Source of the DNA: Mya arenaria
Taxonomy: Eukaryota > Mollusca > Bivalvia > Myida > Myidae
Length of the DNA: 64,000 bases
Direction: 5' to 3'
NCBI RefSeq assembly: GCF_026914265.1
Contig: NC_069136.1
Span: forward strand, 57,411,492 to 57,475,491
Shown: piece after piece, positions 35,601 to 43,955 of the stretch
Position numbering within the stretch: position 1 is the stretch's first letter
How the letters are laid out: each line of letters starts with the position of its first letter
The notes under the pieces: model-generated
The model's database searches: none
Told to the model about the DNA's origin: nothing
The model's input: only the letters and a program-made list of their open reading frames with translations
Translations under genes and position numbers: made by a program

Positions 35601-36554
35601 ATATGTTATATGTTATATTGTTATCATTCTGTATAAAGCTTAAAAGGTTTTAAACTCCATATAAAAACACACACTTTTTTATGTTTTAATTTTTTTTTAC
35701 AACTGACTATAACAATGGTAAGGTCGGCGTCTATGTCGAAGAAAGGGTCGGGTAACCCGAACCAAATGTATATTTTAGGCCTAGTTTGTTTTATTCCATT
35801 TTTTGTTAAAAGTACAAACAACCTGTTAATCTAGAGGGCGACGATGACAAAGCACATTCCTGTGATAGAGGCGCTGCTGACCGCCGGCTCTGACCTCAAC
35901 ACGCTCGATAGCGCGGGCAGGTGCACGGTAACCAACCTTCTCTGGTATCATCATAGCATCGACCTGGCTGGTGACGTAGATGATGACGTCATGGTAATCG
36001 TCATCATGCTCATTCAGGTGTGAATTAGAGTTTAATGAAACAAATTGAATAACTTGTTGTCGATCAAATTGCTCTCTTATGTAGAACGTCAGGTTTGAAC
36101 TATGAAGGCTGTTATACCACTTTTCTAACAAAATGTCTCAAAACATTGACTGTGAGATATATTGATCATTTAATTAATTGGTTGATTGATCGAATGACTG
36201 GTTGGTTGATTGATTTAGTGAATGATTTATTGATATATAGATTGATTGTTAATACTCAGGTTGATTGATTGACTGACTGATTATTGATAGACTGACTACT
36301 TGGTCTATTGATTGATTGATTGATTGATTTTCTGACTATCGACTAAAGGAACAATTGATTAAAAGTCGATTGATAAATTCATTGATTGATTGATTAATTG
36401 ATTGATTAATTAATTGATTGAATGATTTATTGATCAATTGGTTGACTTAATGATGGAAGGTCGATTGATTGGTTGATGATTCATTGAATGATTCATTCAT
36501 TGATATGTGGATTGAATGGCTGATTGATTGATTGACTGATTAATTGACTGATTA

Positions 36555-36616
<62 letters not shown>

Positions 36617-38868
36617 CGAGGTTTTGTTCATTTTCAGGCCGGTGCAAACCTAAATCTTCACAAGTACGAGCAGAGCAATGCCCTGTGCATGGCCACGCTG
36701 TTTCGGTGTGCACCCTTAGTGAACTACTTCCTATGTAACGGTGCTTCTCAAAATGGGGATTGTAAGTAAATAAGAAATCGTTTAAAGGTAAAGATCCCTC
36801 TAATGTTGCAAGGACAGGCTCGTGGTTGAGCTGTATTTTTACCCATCACTTAAACAAATAGAGTCCGAGAAGGCTCCCATAAGCTGAATTATCCAGCCAT
36901 ATGTTTATTAATCAATTGTCACAGCCTTCAGCTTCCTGCCAAGTTCTACAAATATTTATCTGGACATCACAAATTATTGTACTGGAAAGGCGGATCGGGT
37001 TCATTTCGGCTTTCGCCAGTATTTTTTTCAACGGGAAAGCATATGGTTTCTTGCAGAACAAATACAACTGCCTCATTCATTATTCATCATTTCGAGCTTT
37101 CATAGCAAAAGCGCCCACGGTACACAACGAAGCATAGCGTTGTTGTGTTTCGGGGGTATCCGATGATGAAGGAGTCCCAATCACAGGGATCTTTGTATGT
37201 AAGATTGTACCAGCTGGTTGATTCAAACAAAATGCAGGAAAGTTACTCTACTGCATTTTGTATTTCCATCATTACCAATACGAGCTTGGATTTACTGTTC
37301 GAATAATTAAAATTGTGTATGGTTTAGGTTACATCTCTTTGTTGCATTCGTCCGTCAGTCCGTCTTCCGTCTGCCCCAGCCCACTTGTCGAGGCTGTTTC
37401 GAAGAAGCCACTTCATTGGATTCAATAAAACGTCCGGTAAGCGTTTTCGCTTCACTCAAAGGCGACCCGGGTTTGATTCTCGGCCTGGGCGCATGGGAGT
37501 TTGGTTGGTGGTCATCAAGCCGGGCAAGTGGATCTTCTCCAGGTTCTCCGGTTTCCCCCACAACACAAGACCACACTCTCTCGCAACATTGTGCCAACGA
37601 GAGTGGATTAGCATCATTAATAAAATTTTCTTCTCAATCGTTGTGAATAGATAAGGTTAAGACATCATTTTCCTCTAAGTTTTCAGAATGCGCTAAGGTT
37701 CATTTTCCTCTTGGTTTTCAGAATGCGCTAAGGTTCATTTTCTTCTAAGTTTTCAGAATGCGCTAAGGTTCATTTTCCTCTTAGTTTTCAGAATGCGCTA
37801 AGGTTCATTTTCCTCAAAGTTTACAGGATGCGCTAAGGTTCATTTTCCTCTACGTTTTCAGAATGCGCTAAGGTTCATTTTCCTCTTGGTTTTCAGAATG
37901 CGCTAAGGTTCATTTTCCTCTTGGTTTTCAGAATGCGCTAAGGTTCATTTTCCTCTTGGTTTTCAGAATGCGCTAAGGTTCATTTTCCTCTAAGTTTTCA
38001 GAATGCTCTAAGGTTCATTTTCCTCAAAGTTTACAGGATGCGCTAAGGTTCATTTTCCTCTACGTTTTCAGAATGCGCTAAGGTTCATTTTCCTCTAAGT
38101 TTTCAGAATGCGCTAAGGTTCATTTTCCTCTTGGTTTTCAGAATGCGCTAAGGTTCATTTTCCTCTTGGTTTTCAGAATGCGCTAAGGTTCATTTTCCTC
38201 TAAGTTTTCGGAAAGTGCAAAGGTTTATTTTTCACTAAGTTTTCAGAATGCGCTAAGGTTCATTTTGTACTAAGATTTTAGAATGCGCTAAGGTTCATTT
38301 TCCACTTAGTTTTCAGAATGCGCTTAGGTTCCAACGAGAGTGGATTAGCATACTTAATAATTTTTTCTCTCAATCGTTGTAAATAGATAAGGTTTAGACT
38401 TAATAAAACGTCCAATTCGTTTCAGTTTGGTGCGGCGTCACGCCTTTACAAATTGCCACACGGAACAAGGACACACGGACGGCGAAGCTACTTCTCCGGT
38501 GGCATAGCAACCTGTACCGGAAGGGCCGCGTTGTAAGAGGCGAGTTGGACTATACCGCCGACGTTTTTCATCTGGCTCTTGACGTTGGCGCTTTCGAAAT
38601 AGCAATATTACTAGCCGACGTTGGATATGACCTTTCGTGTGTCTCGTATTTAGTGGACTGGTCAATCACGCCAACTAGTAGCTTACTACATAACCAGGTG
38701 ATGTGTGAGTACTTCAGACAAAGAGCGACAACTGTTCAGAGTTTGTTTAGATGGACTTTGTTGAAAATCAGGAGTTGTATTACGGGACATTTGATTGACA
38801 GAGCGACAGAACTGCCACTTCCTAGGTCTCTGATCAGTGCTGTTCAACTGGAAGACATTTTGACATGA
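29410..38868 (+). CDS. Ankyrin-repeat and SOCS-box (ASB-like) protein, six exons, 446 aa
   Basis: The exons 29410-29616, 30102-30302, 31614-31796, 35835-36017, 36638-36761 and 38426-38868 sum to 1,341 nt. That is exactly 447 codons including the TGA, and every junction is GT/AG and in phase. Residues about 20-330 form some seven or eight ankyrin repeats (KYGKTALHIAVEGGSAECVQ, NYGVTPLISV, LLAAGADPNM). Introns mostly fall at the same place in the repeat, before the LLL..GAD segment. Residues 402-446 are a SOCS box with a BC-box-like SLFRWTLLKI and a Cul5-box LPLP at 429-432. By family knowledge, ASB proteins bind Elongin B/C and Cullin-5 and present substrates held by the ankyrin repeats for ubiquitination in the cytosol. 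The substrate is unknown. Four introns hold relics or minisatellites. The family assignment is firm; the exact ASB orthologue is not determined. Confidence 0.88.
29956..30062 (+). pseudogene. Decayed duplicate of exon 2 inside intron 1
   Basis: After an acceptor-like CTATCTGCAG, the sequence GAGAAGGGCGCTTACTTATT and then CTTATGTACAGCATAT parallels the start of exon 2 (GAGAAGGGCGCTGACGTGTT, CTTATGTACAGCATTT) for about 105 bp, just 40 bp upstream of the real exon. Read in the exon-2 frame it contains three stops (TAA, TAG, TAG). Inclusion would truncate the protein after exon 1. Confidence 0.8.
30102..30302 (+). CDS. ASB-like gene, exon 2
   Basis: Acceptor TTGCCTTCAG, donor CAG|GTATAAG, 201 nt, phase 0 at both ends. 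Residues 70-136 span two ankyrin repeats (VLLEKGADVLIRD, YQTPLMYSIL, KYGKTALHIAVEGGSAECVQ). Its duplicate in intron 1 is dead. Confidence 0.88.
30337..30420 (+). mobile_element. Possible DNA-transposon terminus in intron 2
   Basis: TAGGGATGCAAACGAATGGC followed by palindromic CGAATATTCGAATATTCG resembles termini seen on hAT-type derivatives. No matching right end was located in the intron. Confidence 0.3.
31157..31205 (-). repeat. Dispersed motif copy 3 (inverted), intron 2
   Basis: ATTGCCTTCCGACGTAGCAT and the following AATCACGTGGTAT are the reverse complement of the motif at 7830 and 12322. It abuts the next dispersed element. Confidence 0.55.
31205..31425 (+). mobile_element. Dispersed DNA element, copy 2, intron 2
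   Basis: Partner of 10563-10855 (TTCGACGTTAGAGGGGGCGT; ACAATTTCTAGTCCGAAAT; CCGCTAGT). Lies about 190 bp before exon 3. Confidence 0.6.
31614..31796 (+). CDS. ASB-like gene, exon 3
   Basis: Acceptor TTTTTTCACTGTAG, donor CTTCAG|GTACAAG, 183 nt, phase 0. Residues 137-197: LLLRYGADVNVTNNYGVTPL and LAAGADPNMRD, two ankyrin-repeat segments separated by a short insert (GDKSLDADVTLQI). Confidence 0.88.
32291..32494. repeat. 23-bp minisatellite, about 9 copies, intron 3
   Basis: The unit TACCGCTAGACTGGGTTACC plus TTG is repeated almost perfectly; only the first copy differs by several bases. The near identity implies recent expansion. Confidence 0.95.
32626..32720 (+). repeat. Dispersed repeat, partner of 4386-4500, intron 3
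   Basis: Shares GTCAATTTAATTG and TGTGACGTCATTTTGCTGAC-like blocks with 4386-4500. Confidence 0.4.
33148..33245. mobile_element. Short foldback element, intron 3
   Basis: ATTAAAACTCGACATGTTGC at the left pairs with GCAACATGTCGAATTTTAAT at the right around a short loop. Confidence 0.65.
33511..33997. mobile_element. Foldback element with AGGCCTAAAC ends, intron 3
   Basis: AGGCCTAAACAAAAAATAGG and TTTGTTTCTGGTTACCCGAC at the left are inverted at the right (GTAACCAGAAACAAACCATT, then TTTTTAGGCCTTA). Frames within the element are not supported as genes. Confidence 0.65.
35395..35785 (+). repeat. Two tandem copies of a roughly 195-bp segment, intron 3
   Basis: ACAACTGACTA, AGGTCGGCGTCTAT, AAGGGTCGGGTAACCCGAAC and CAAATGT occur in both copies in the same order, about 195-200 bp apart. 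The palindromic GGGTCGGGTAACCCGAACC resembles the ends of the element at 33511. It ends about 50 bp before exon 4. Confidence 0.75.
35835..36017 (+). CDS. ASB-like gene, exon 4
   Basis: Acceptor CTGTTAATCTAG, donor CATTCAG|GTGTGA, 183 nt, the same length as exon 3, phase 0. Residues 198-258 contain HIPVIEALLTAGSDLNTLD, then a diverged repeat with the acidic DLAGDVDDDV insert, ending MLIQ so that exon 5 starts AGANLNLH. Earlier GT sites at 35921 and 35928 were rejected because only the later donor keeps ankyrin continuity. Confidence 0.82.
36170..36620. repeat. (TTGA)n-derived tract, intron 4
   Basis: Degenerate at the left, pure at the right, with about 17 perfect GATT units before 36615. 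Almost fills the 620-bp intron and ends within 25 bp of the exon 5 acceptor. Confidence 0.92.
36638..36761 (+). CDS. ASB-like gene, exon 5
   Basis: Acceptor GTTCATTTTCAG, donor GATT|GTAAGT, 124 nt, leaving phase 1. Encodes AGANLNLHKYEQSNALCM and NYFLCNGASQNGD (residues 259-299 plus one base). This is the only phase-1 junction of the gene. Confidence 0.87.
36770..37420. other. Intron 5, first part: nothing seen
   Basis: Unremarkable intronic sequence before the SINE; a 78-codon frame at 36901 has no family signature. Confidence 0.5.
37420..37655 (+). mobile_element. tRNA-derived SINE in intron 5
   Basis: A B-box-like GGTTTGATTCTCGG near 37470 is followed by a body GGTTGGTGGTCATCAAGCCG and TTCTCCGGTTTCCCCCACAA. 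The tail is CCAACGAGAGTGGATTAGCA, TCAATCGTTGTGAATAGATA. The body looks like a widely conserved invertebrate SINE core. Its last 75 bp occur again at 38331-38400, on the far side of the 35-bp array. Confidence 0.75.
37674..38330 (+). repeat. 35-bp array of 3'-splice-site-like units, 19 copies, intron 5
   Basis: The unit is GAATGCGCTAAGGTTCATTT followed by TCCTCTTGGTTTTCA, period exactly 35 for most copies. In the gene's orientation each unit has a CTAAG branch-point-like motif, a pyrimidine-rich stretch and TTTTCAG. Fifteen copies have TTTTCAG, two TTTACAG, one TTTTAG and one TTTTCGG. The real acceptor is about 110 bp downstream. Because exon 5 leaves phase 1 (a single T), splicing to |AAT gives TAA and to |GAT gives TGA, an immediate stop in every functional-looking copy. 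Confidence 0.93.
38331..38400 (+). repeat. Second copy of the SINE tail, intron 5
   Basis: CCAACGAGAGTGGATTAGCA and CTCAATCGTTGTAAATAGAT repeat the SINE tail of 37592-37655, so the array is bracketed by direct repeats. Confidence 0.85.
38426..38868 (+). CDS. ASB-like gene, exon 6 (SOCS box and stop)
   Basis: Acceptor AATTCGTTTCAG, 443 nt to the TGA at 38866-38868. It completes an ankyrin repeat (GVTPLQIATRNKDTRTAKLL), then DVFHLALDVGAFEIAILLAD, and ends in the SOCS box: BC-box-like SLFRWTLLKI (Thr where Cys is usual), and ELPLPRSL as the Cul5 box. Confidence 0.88.
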
Positions 38869-38958
38869 GCGCGCTTACATAATTCCACACATGTTTTGAC
38901 AAATAGTTTTTCGTTACCATTTCTATATCATATTCATTATTGTTTAAACTGTTGAAAT

Positions 38959-39275
38959 TGCACCAGTCAATTGTAACCACGGTCCCTGGGGTCCGGGAGT
39001 ATACCGGGGATAGCGGGGATAGTAAATGGGCCGTGATTTTACCTCCCAGGTGGCCCCGCAGTGCCGAGTGAATGCGATGGTTTTGTTTTCGCGCCGAAAA
39101 TAGCGAGGAATTGGCCTTACCTAGGTATCCCGGGAAGCGGGGGCATTTGGCGGGGATTTTACCAGCAGTTTGTCCCACAGGGCGGGTATTTTATCCGGGA
39201 TTGACAGGACCGAAAGTCAAAGTCTCCGCTATTCCCCGGACCTTGCGGAGTCGTGATTACAATTGTCTGGTGCAT
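38959..39275. mobile_element. GC-rich MITE with GCACCAG ends, copy 2
   Basis: Opposite orientation to the copy at 13758. GCACCAGTCAATTGTAACCA at the left pairs with GATTACAATTGTCTGGTGC at the right. It lies between the ASB-like stop and the first good polyadenylation signal, so it is probably in the 3' UTR. Confidence 0.75.
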
Positions 39276-39331
39276 AACTGTGATGCATTTTTTTCTGTTT
39301 AATATGAAATGTATTTAATACAAAGGGTTAA

Positions 39332-39338
39332 AAAATAA
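39332..39338 (+). promoter_or_regulatory. Candidate polyadenylation signal of the ASB-like gene
   Basis: AATAAA in AAAAATAAAGGTTTTTTTCG, about 465 bp after the stop, followed by a T-rich stretch. Confidence 0.4.
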
Positions 39339-39339
39339 A

Positions 39340-40308
39340 GGTTTTTTTCGAATATATTTTGGTTGTTATCAAGTAGAAAGGTAGACATTCTCTCATTTTC
39401 CAAATAAGAAATGAATTTTCATGTAAACAGCGGCTTTAGAACAGGTGAGCGATTCAGGGCCTAAATGGAGTTCTTGGAAAAATCTAAAATTTGATTCAAC
39501 TATTGACAAACCAAGGAATTAATTAAATATCTCAATCGCCTAAAACTGTTACATTATTAAAGTGATAAAATTCCAACAATCACCACCGCTGGACAAATGC
39601 AATATTCGGCAAAGTTTTTGTTTCTAGCAACTTTCATTGATCAAGATCTCTATACCAGCATAGAGATTAATGTCTAATGCATCTGTGAGCATGGTATTTT
39701 GAGGATATTTTTCAAAAATGTTTTGAGCTTGATTTGGTCATTTATTTACCGTCAACATTGCATAGAGTTTTAACACTTGACATATATTACAGTTTAAGGA
39801 GATTTTTGTGATGGTACTCAATCAATCTGCATATTTTGTCAATGTGTATGAATTTCTAGGTCTGATTTATGTAACAGGGTGTATATCGTTTTATATTTTT
39901 CATAAGTACCATTAAGACCATAATTCGCTCCCCTATCCTGAAACCGCTGTGTTTGTGTACCTTCAAGATATTAACACCTACAATGAAGTTCATTCAAAGA
40001 CGCAATGACAAACATGTAGGGATGTCAACACGCGCACTGACGTCAGCGCGCGTCAAACTGAAAACTTAGAAATAAGGACTGTAATCGTATATTTTTTTAG
40101 GATTTTCACAAAAAAGAGAAGAAAATGAAAAATGTAAGCAATTGTGTTTTACGTTCAATTTAATTCAATCGACGTTACGTACATGCTTTTACAACTTCAG
40201 TATAGGTTGTAGTTCATATATTGCAATATTAGAACATGCTGTTAACAAAGTAGAACAAACTGCAAATGATAAGCAGAACTTGACATTGTCATAGAAAGCG
40301 AAATATGA
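39340..40308. other. No gene seen
   Basis: AT-rich intergenic sequence with no supported features. Confidence 0.5.
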
Positions 40309-40862
40309 CATACTTAAATCAGTACACAACACACTCAAATCAGTACACATCACACTCAAATCAGTACACTGCACATTCAAATCAGTACACAGCACACTTA
40401 AATCAGCACATTACACACTCGAAGCAGTACATAACAAACTAAAATCAGTACGCATCACACTCAAATCAGTACGCAACATACTCAAATCAGTACAAAGCAC
40501 ACTCAAATCAGTACACAGCACACTCAAATCAGTACAAAGCACACTCAAATCAGTACATATCACACTCAAATCAGTACACAGCACACTCAAATCAGTACAC
40601 AGCACACTCAAATCAGTACACAGCACACTCAAATCAGTACACAGCACACTCAAATCAGTACACAGCACACAAAAATCAGTACACAGCACACTCAATTCAG
40701 TACATAGCACTCTAAAATCAGTACAAAGCACACTCAAATCAGTACACAGCACACTCAAATCAGTACAAAGCACACTCAAATCAGTACAAAGCACACTCAA
40801 ATCAGCACACAGCACACTCAAATCAGTACAAAGCACACTCGAAGCAGTACATAGCACTCTGA
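40309..40862. repeat. 21-bp minisatellite, about 26 copies
   Basis: The unit is CACTCAAATCAGTACACAGC plus A. Because 21 is a multiple of three, one minus-strand frame stays open as a VLCTDLS heptad repeat (201 codons, 40411-41016). The N-terminal part of that frame reads into non-repetitive DNA without a domain, so I treat it as a repeat artefact. Confidence 0.93.
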
Positions 40863-40879
40863 AAGGAGAACATGATACA

Positions 40880-40975
40880 CCATGCAAATAGGTGGGTGCA
40901 TGCCCCCAAACCCACCTATTAAACCTGTCCTGCACAACACTTTTGGTCAAGCTACGCCCCTGCAGGCACAAGATA
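40880..40975 (-). mobile_element. Transposon terminus of the GGGGCGTAGC type
   Basis: Ends GTCAAGCTACGCCCCTGCAG, the reverse complement of the terminus type at 10093. An internal inverted pair, AATAGGTGGGTGCATGCCCC and CCCACCTATT, surrounds 40895. Confidence 0.4.
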
Positions 40976-41214
40976 AAGGCCTTAAGGACAAACAACGTCA
41001 CGAATATGTTCATCAATTAATGAAGGGGGAGACCTATTGCGCAGGGCAGCGAAAACAGGAGTTCCTGGGTAGTTTACAAGTTTTCAATGTCGATCTTAGA
41101 CAGTCAGTGATTCCATTCAGCTTACTGGTCATCTCAAATACAGGCAAACCATAACACTTAGTTTCTAATCTTAATTTTAAGTTCAATTTAAGTTGTTTAT
41201 TGAATACGGCCCCT

Positions 41215-41443
41215 GGGCCCGTATTCGCTAACCCTCTGAGTATAAATTAAATACTCAGGCTCTAACTAAATTTTAATTGTGTTGTAAAAATGCTATTCTA
41301 TGAGAAAATATAATAAACGTGATGTATGTATTATACATGTTCTGCTCTAAAATCTGGCGCACATCATAAATATTTAGAAACATTTTAAAGTTCAGTTATC
41401 TGAGTCTGAAACTCAGACTCTAGACTTTAGTGAATACGTACCC
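41215..41443. mobile_element. Foldback MITE with GGGCCCGTATTCGCTAA ends
   Basis: The right end TTTAGTGAATACGTACCC is the imperfect reverse complement of the left. Inner palindromes (ACTCAG / CTGAGT types) sit in both arms. 229 bp, non-coding. Confidence 0.7.
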
Positions 41444-41537
41444 TGCAGGTACCAATGCAACTATGGATTTGTGTAAAGAACCAAGTCTCGATCTGTAATA
41501 AGGGATGAATATCGTAGAGTTTTCCAATAGAATCCAT

Positions 41538-41908
41538 TAAAAATGAACTCTTACTCCTGTAAAAAATTTACCACAATCAATACAATTGTTTTAATTTATC
41601 AAAAAGGATGAATAAATGTCCAAAACAAGTGTTCTTATAATATAAAGGATACCGAGTTTAATTTGAAGGAAATGTGCAGAAAACATGGTATTTCTACCTT
41701 ACGAGACAATAGTAAATCTTTTTTGCACTCACCAATCATTTAGTATTTTTGCGTTTTCAGCTATTAAATACACGGTTACAATCTTGTTATCAGTAATTAA
41801 TGTTTTCAATAAATGCATTACTTAGTAATAAGTTAAAGGTTATCACTCAAAATTTGTGTTTGAAATACATGTGTATGTATTGATTTTAAATAAGAGTGTC
41901 ACTTAAAG
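41538..41908 (+). mobile_element. MITE-like element, copy 2 (partner 23936-24310)
   Basis: Same orientation and block order as the partner, including TTTTTGCGTTTTCAGCTATT and GGTTACAATCTTGTTATCAG. Confidence 0.75.
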
Positions 41909-42497
41909 GAAAGGTATACTTTAAATCGGAATCCTTATATAATGGGGCCGTCGCACCATGACGTTCTGGTAAGCGTTCTATGACGTTTTAGGAAACGTTG
42001 GTAGTCTCCCATGATCGCTGGGATATCGCCAGAAGAGCGTTGTGTGAACGCTAATATTTACACCTCAACTTCCATTCCTTAAATGAACTGCCTTTCGGCA
42101 ATTGCGTTCATCAATCGATGAACGCAACTTCTTCGGATATGTTCGGATCGTAATTCATTGCATAACAATATACATGAAAGCTATTGATCTTGTTATTGGT
42201 TGTATTGTGTCTGCAGGTCCCGTAAAATATAGATCAACATTTTTAAAAGTGTTAGTTTATTATATTTTAAATATATTGATACCAGAAGTGTTTCAATTTT
42301 ACGTTTTAAATTAATTTCAAGTGGTAGATCTTTTCCCGCGTTATTGTGACGTCATTTGAAAAAAAATGTTTCCGGTTATAGTCGGGTCGTTCTATTTACA
42401 GAATGGGTAAGAACGGATTACTGAAAGGTTTTCTTAAATGAAATGAAGAATTTTGTTAACAATTCCTGAACGCAATAATCAACTATTGGTGTAAATA

Positions 42498-42652
42498 TAA
42501 GGAATGAATTGCGGGGTTGATGTCATTATCGGGGATATGAACGCAATTGGGTTGGTCAAAGTACGCGTGGAGTCCTTCGGACTCCACACACATTGACCAA
42601 CCCAATCGCGTTCATACCCCGATAATGACATTAACCCCGCAATTCATTCCTT
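42498..42652. mobile_element. Near-perfect 155-bp hairpin
   Basis: TAAGGAATGAATTGCGGGGT at the left is the reverse complement of CCCCGCAATTCATTCCTTA at the right. Pairing continues through ATCGGGG, GAACGCAATTGGGTTGGTCA and GTGGAGTCC to a loop at TTCGG. It would extrude as a cruciform, and the whole sequence consists of the two arms. Confidence 0.85.
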
Positions 42653-43051
42653 AAGTGAACGTCGATGATCGCCGGGAATCGGCGGAGAACGTTGCTCCGG
42701 AAATTTATTTTAAATATGCACAAAAGTGCACTGAGAACGTTCGTGGAACGTTTTACAAACGTTAGCCGAGCGTAGCACGCGTTCGGATATCGTTAGTCAG
42801 TCGTTACTGTAGCGTTACTTGGTTGTTACTAATCACTTGCTTTGCAGTCAACGACTCACTGGCGACCTGTCAACGACCGCTGAACGGTTCCCTAGCGAGC
42901 GCAGCGTGTGACTAAAGTCAAACGAACGTCCTTCTGGCGTCCATTGAGCGTCATTCGAGCGTTTCCCGAACGTCCATGCATATGGGTATATAAACCGATG
43001 CTTTGTAAGCAAGCTTCATTTGATTTTGGGCTACCGTAGAGAGCACCTACT

Positions 43052-43955
43052 ATGGAAGATCCAGAAAGACTAGGGAGGCTATATATGCTTGCTATAGCCC
43101 AGCATGAAGTAGATGTACTGAACTTGAACATAGCTGAACACATCAAGGGACCTCGCCCGCAGAGAAAAAGACCCCGACGAAGACGACAGTGCTGGACTAA
43201 ATCATGGATATTAAGGCGTTAAGAGTTTGGTCTGTACGACAGGAAAATGTCAGTTCCTTCACGAACTTTATGCGCATGCCACCTGATATGTTTGCTGTGA
43301 TCCTTGGACGTGTCAGAGGCAGATTGACGAAGCAGCACACCTTTTACCGAGAGCCCCTCGACCCTGGCCTTAAACTGGCGGTAACTCTGCGACATTTGGC
43401 CTCTGGATCTAAGTATGCTGACATGAATTTTGGGTGGTGCGTACCATCCAACACAATCTCCGTCCTTGTCCGTGAAGTGTGCCGGGCGATCGTTGACGAG
43501 TATCTGGTTGAGGTGATGACCCCCCCCAAGCACTCCGGAAGATTGCCAACCAGTTCATGACAAGGTGGAACTTCCCTCATTGTGATGCCCTTGACGGCAA
43601 ACATGTTGCCTGCAGATGCCCTAACTCTTCCGGATCAACCTACTACAAATACAAGGGATTCTTTTATGTGGTGATTATGGCCCTAGTGGACGCAGATTAC
43701 AAGTTCATCTGGGCAGATGTTGGTGGTAAGTGTTCTTTCACATAATGTCTTTAGTGGAGATTGAATTAGATTGTTCTTGGTATTACTATCTGTACTGTAT
43801 GTTCACGTTGATGTAATTTGTGATTTTCAGGGAAAGGAGCAGCATCCGACGCACAAATCTATAACGGGTCTGGTGCGTTACTTCTCGGATGTGCTCTTCC
43901 TCCTGGTGTTCTTCTTGAAATGTTCAGAGAACGTTGACCAGAACGTCATGGTGTA
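43052..43955 (+). pseudogene. PIF/Harbinger (HARBI1/ALP1-type) transposase fossil
   Basis: Starts at ATG 43052 (MEDPERLGRLYMLAIAQ), with a basic RKRPRRRRQCWTKSWILRR segment. It is interrupted by an in-frame TAA after WILRR, then EFGLYDRKM. A frame shift leads into SSFTNFMRMPPDMFAVIL and GLKLAVTLRHLASGSKYADM; another at a C run near 43520 leads into RWNFPHCDALDGKHVACRCP, the first catalytic Asp region. A 105-bp GT/AG intron (43726-43830) is spliced in phase to give DVGGKGAASDAQIYN, the second Asp region. A TGA near 43940 ends it before the catalytic Glu. Family members are DDE nucleases of harbinger transposons and their domesticated relatives. This copy is dead. Confidence 0.85.

Noticed and set aside
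35921..35930. Earlier donors for ASB-like exon 4 (after GGGCAG or after TGCACG)
   Set aside because: The donor at 36018 keeps the frame, restores MLIQ|AGANLNLH ankyrin continuity and gives an exon equal in length to exon 3. The donor at 35921 would also break the phase.
37385..37654. Overlapping frames as a gene
   Set aside because: They translate a tRNA-derived SINE on both strands.
40411..41016. Minus-strand 201-codon frame as a gene
   Set aside because: Almost entirely a 21-bp minisatellite; the short non-repeat part shows no family motif.
43204..43560. Separate 118-codon gene
   Set aside because: It is the middle part of the broken Harbinger transposase, continuous with parts in other frames on both sides.
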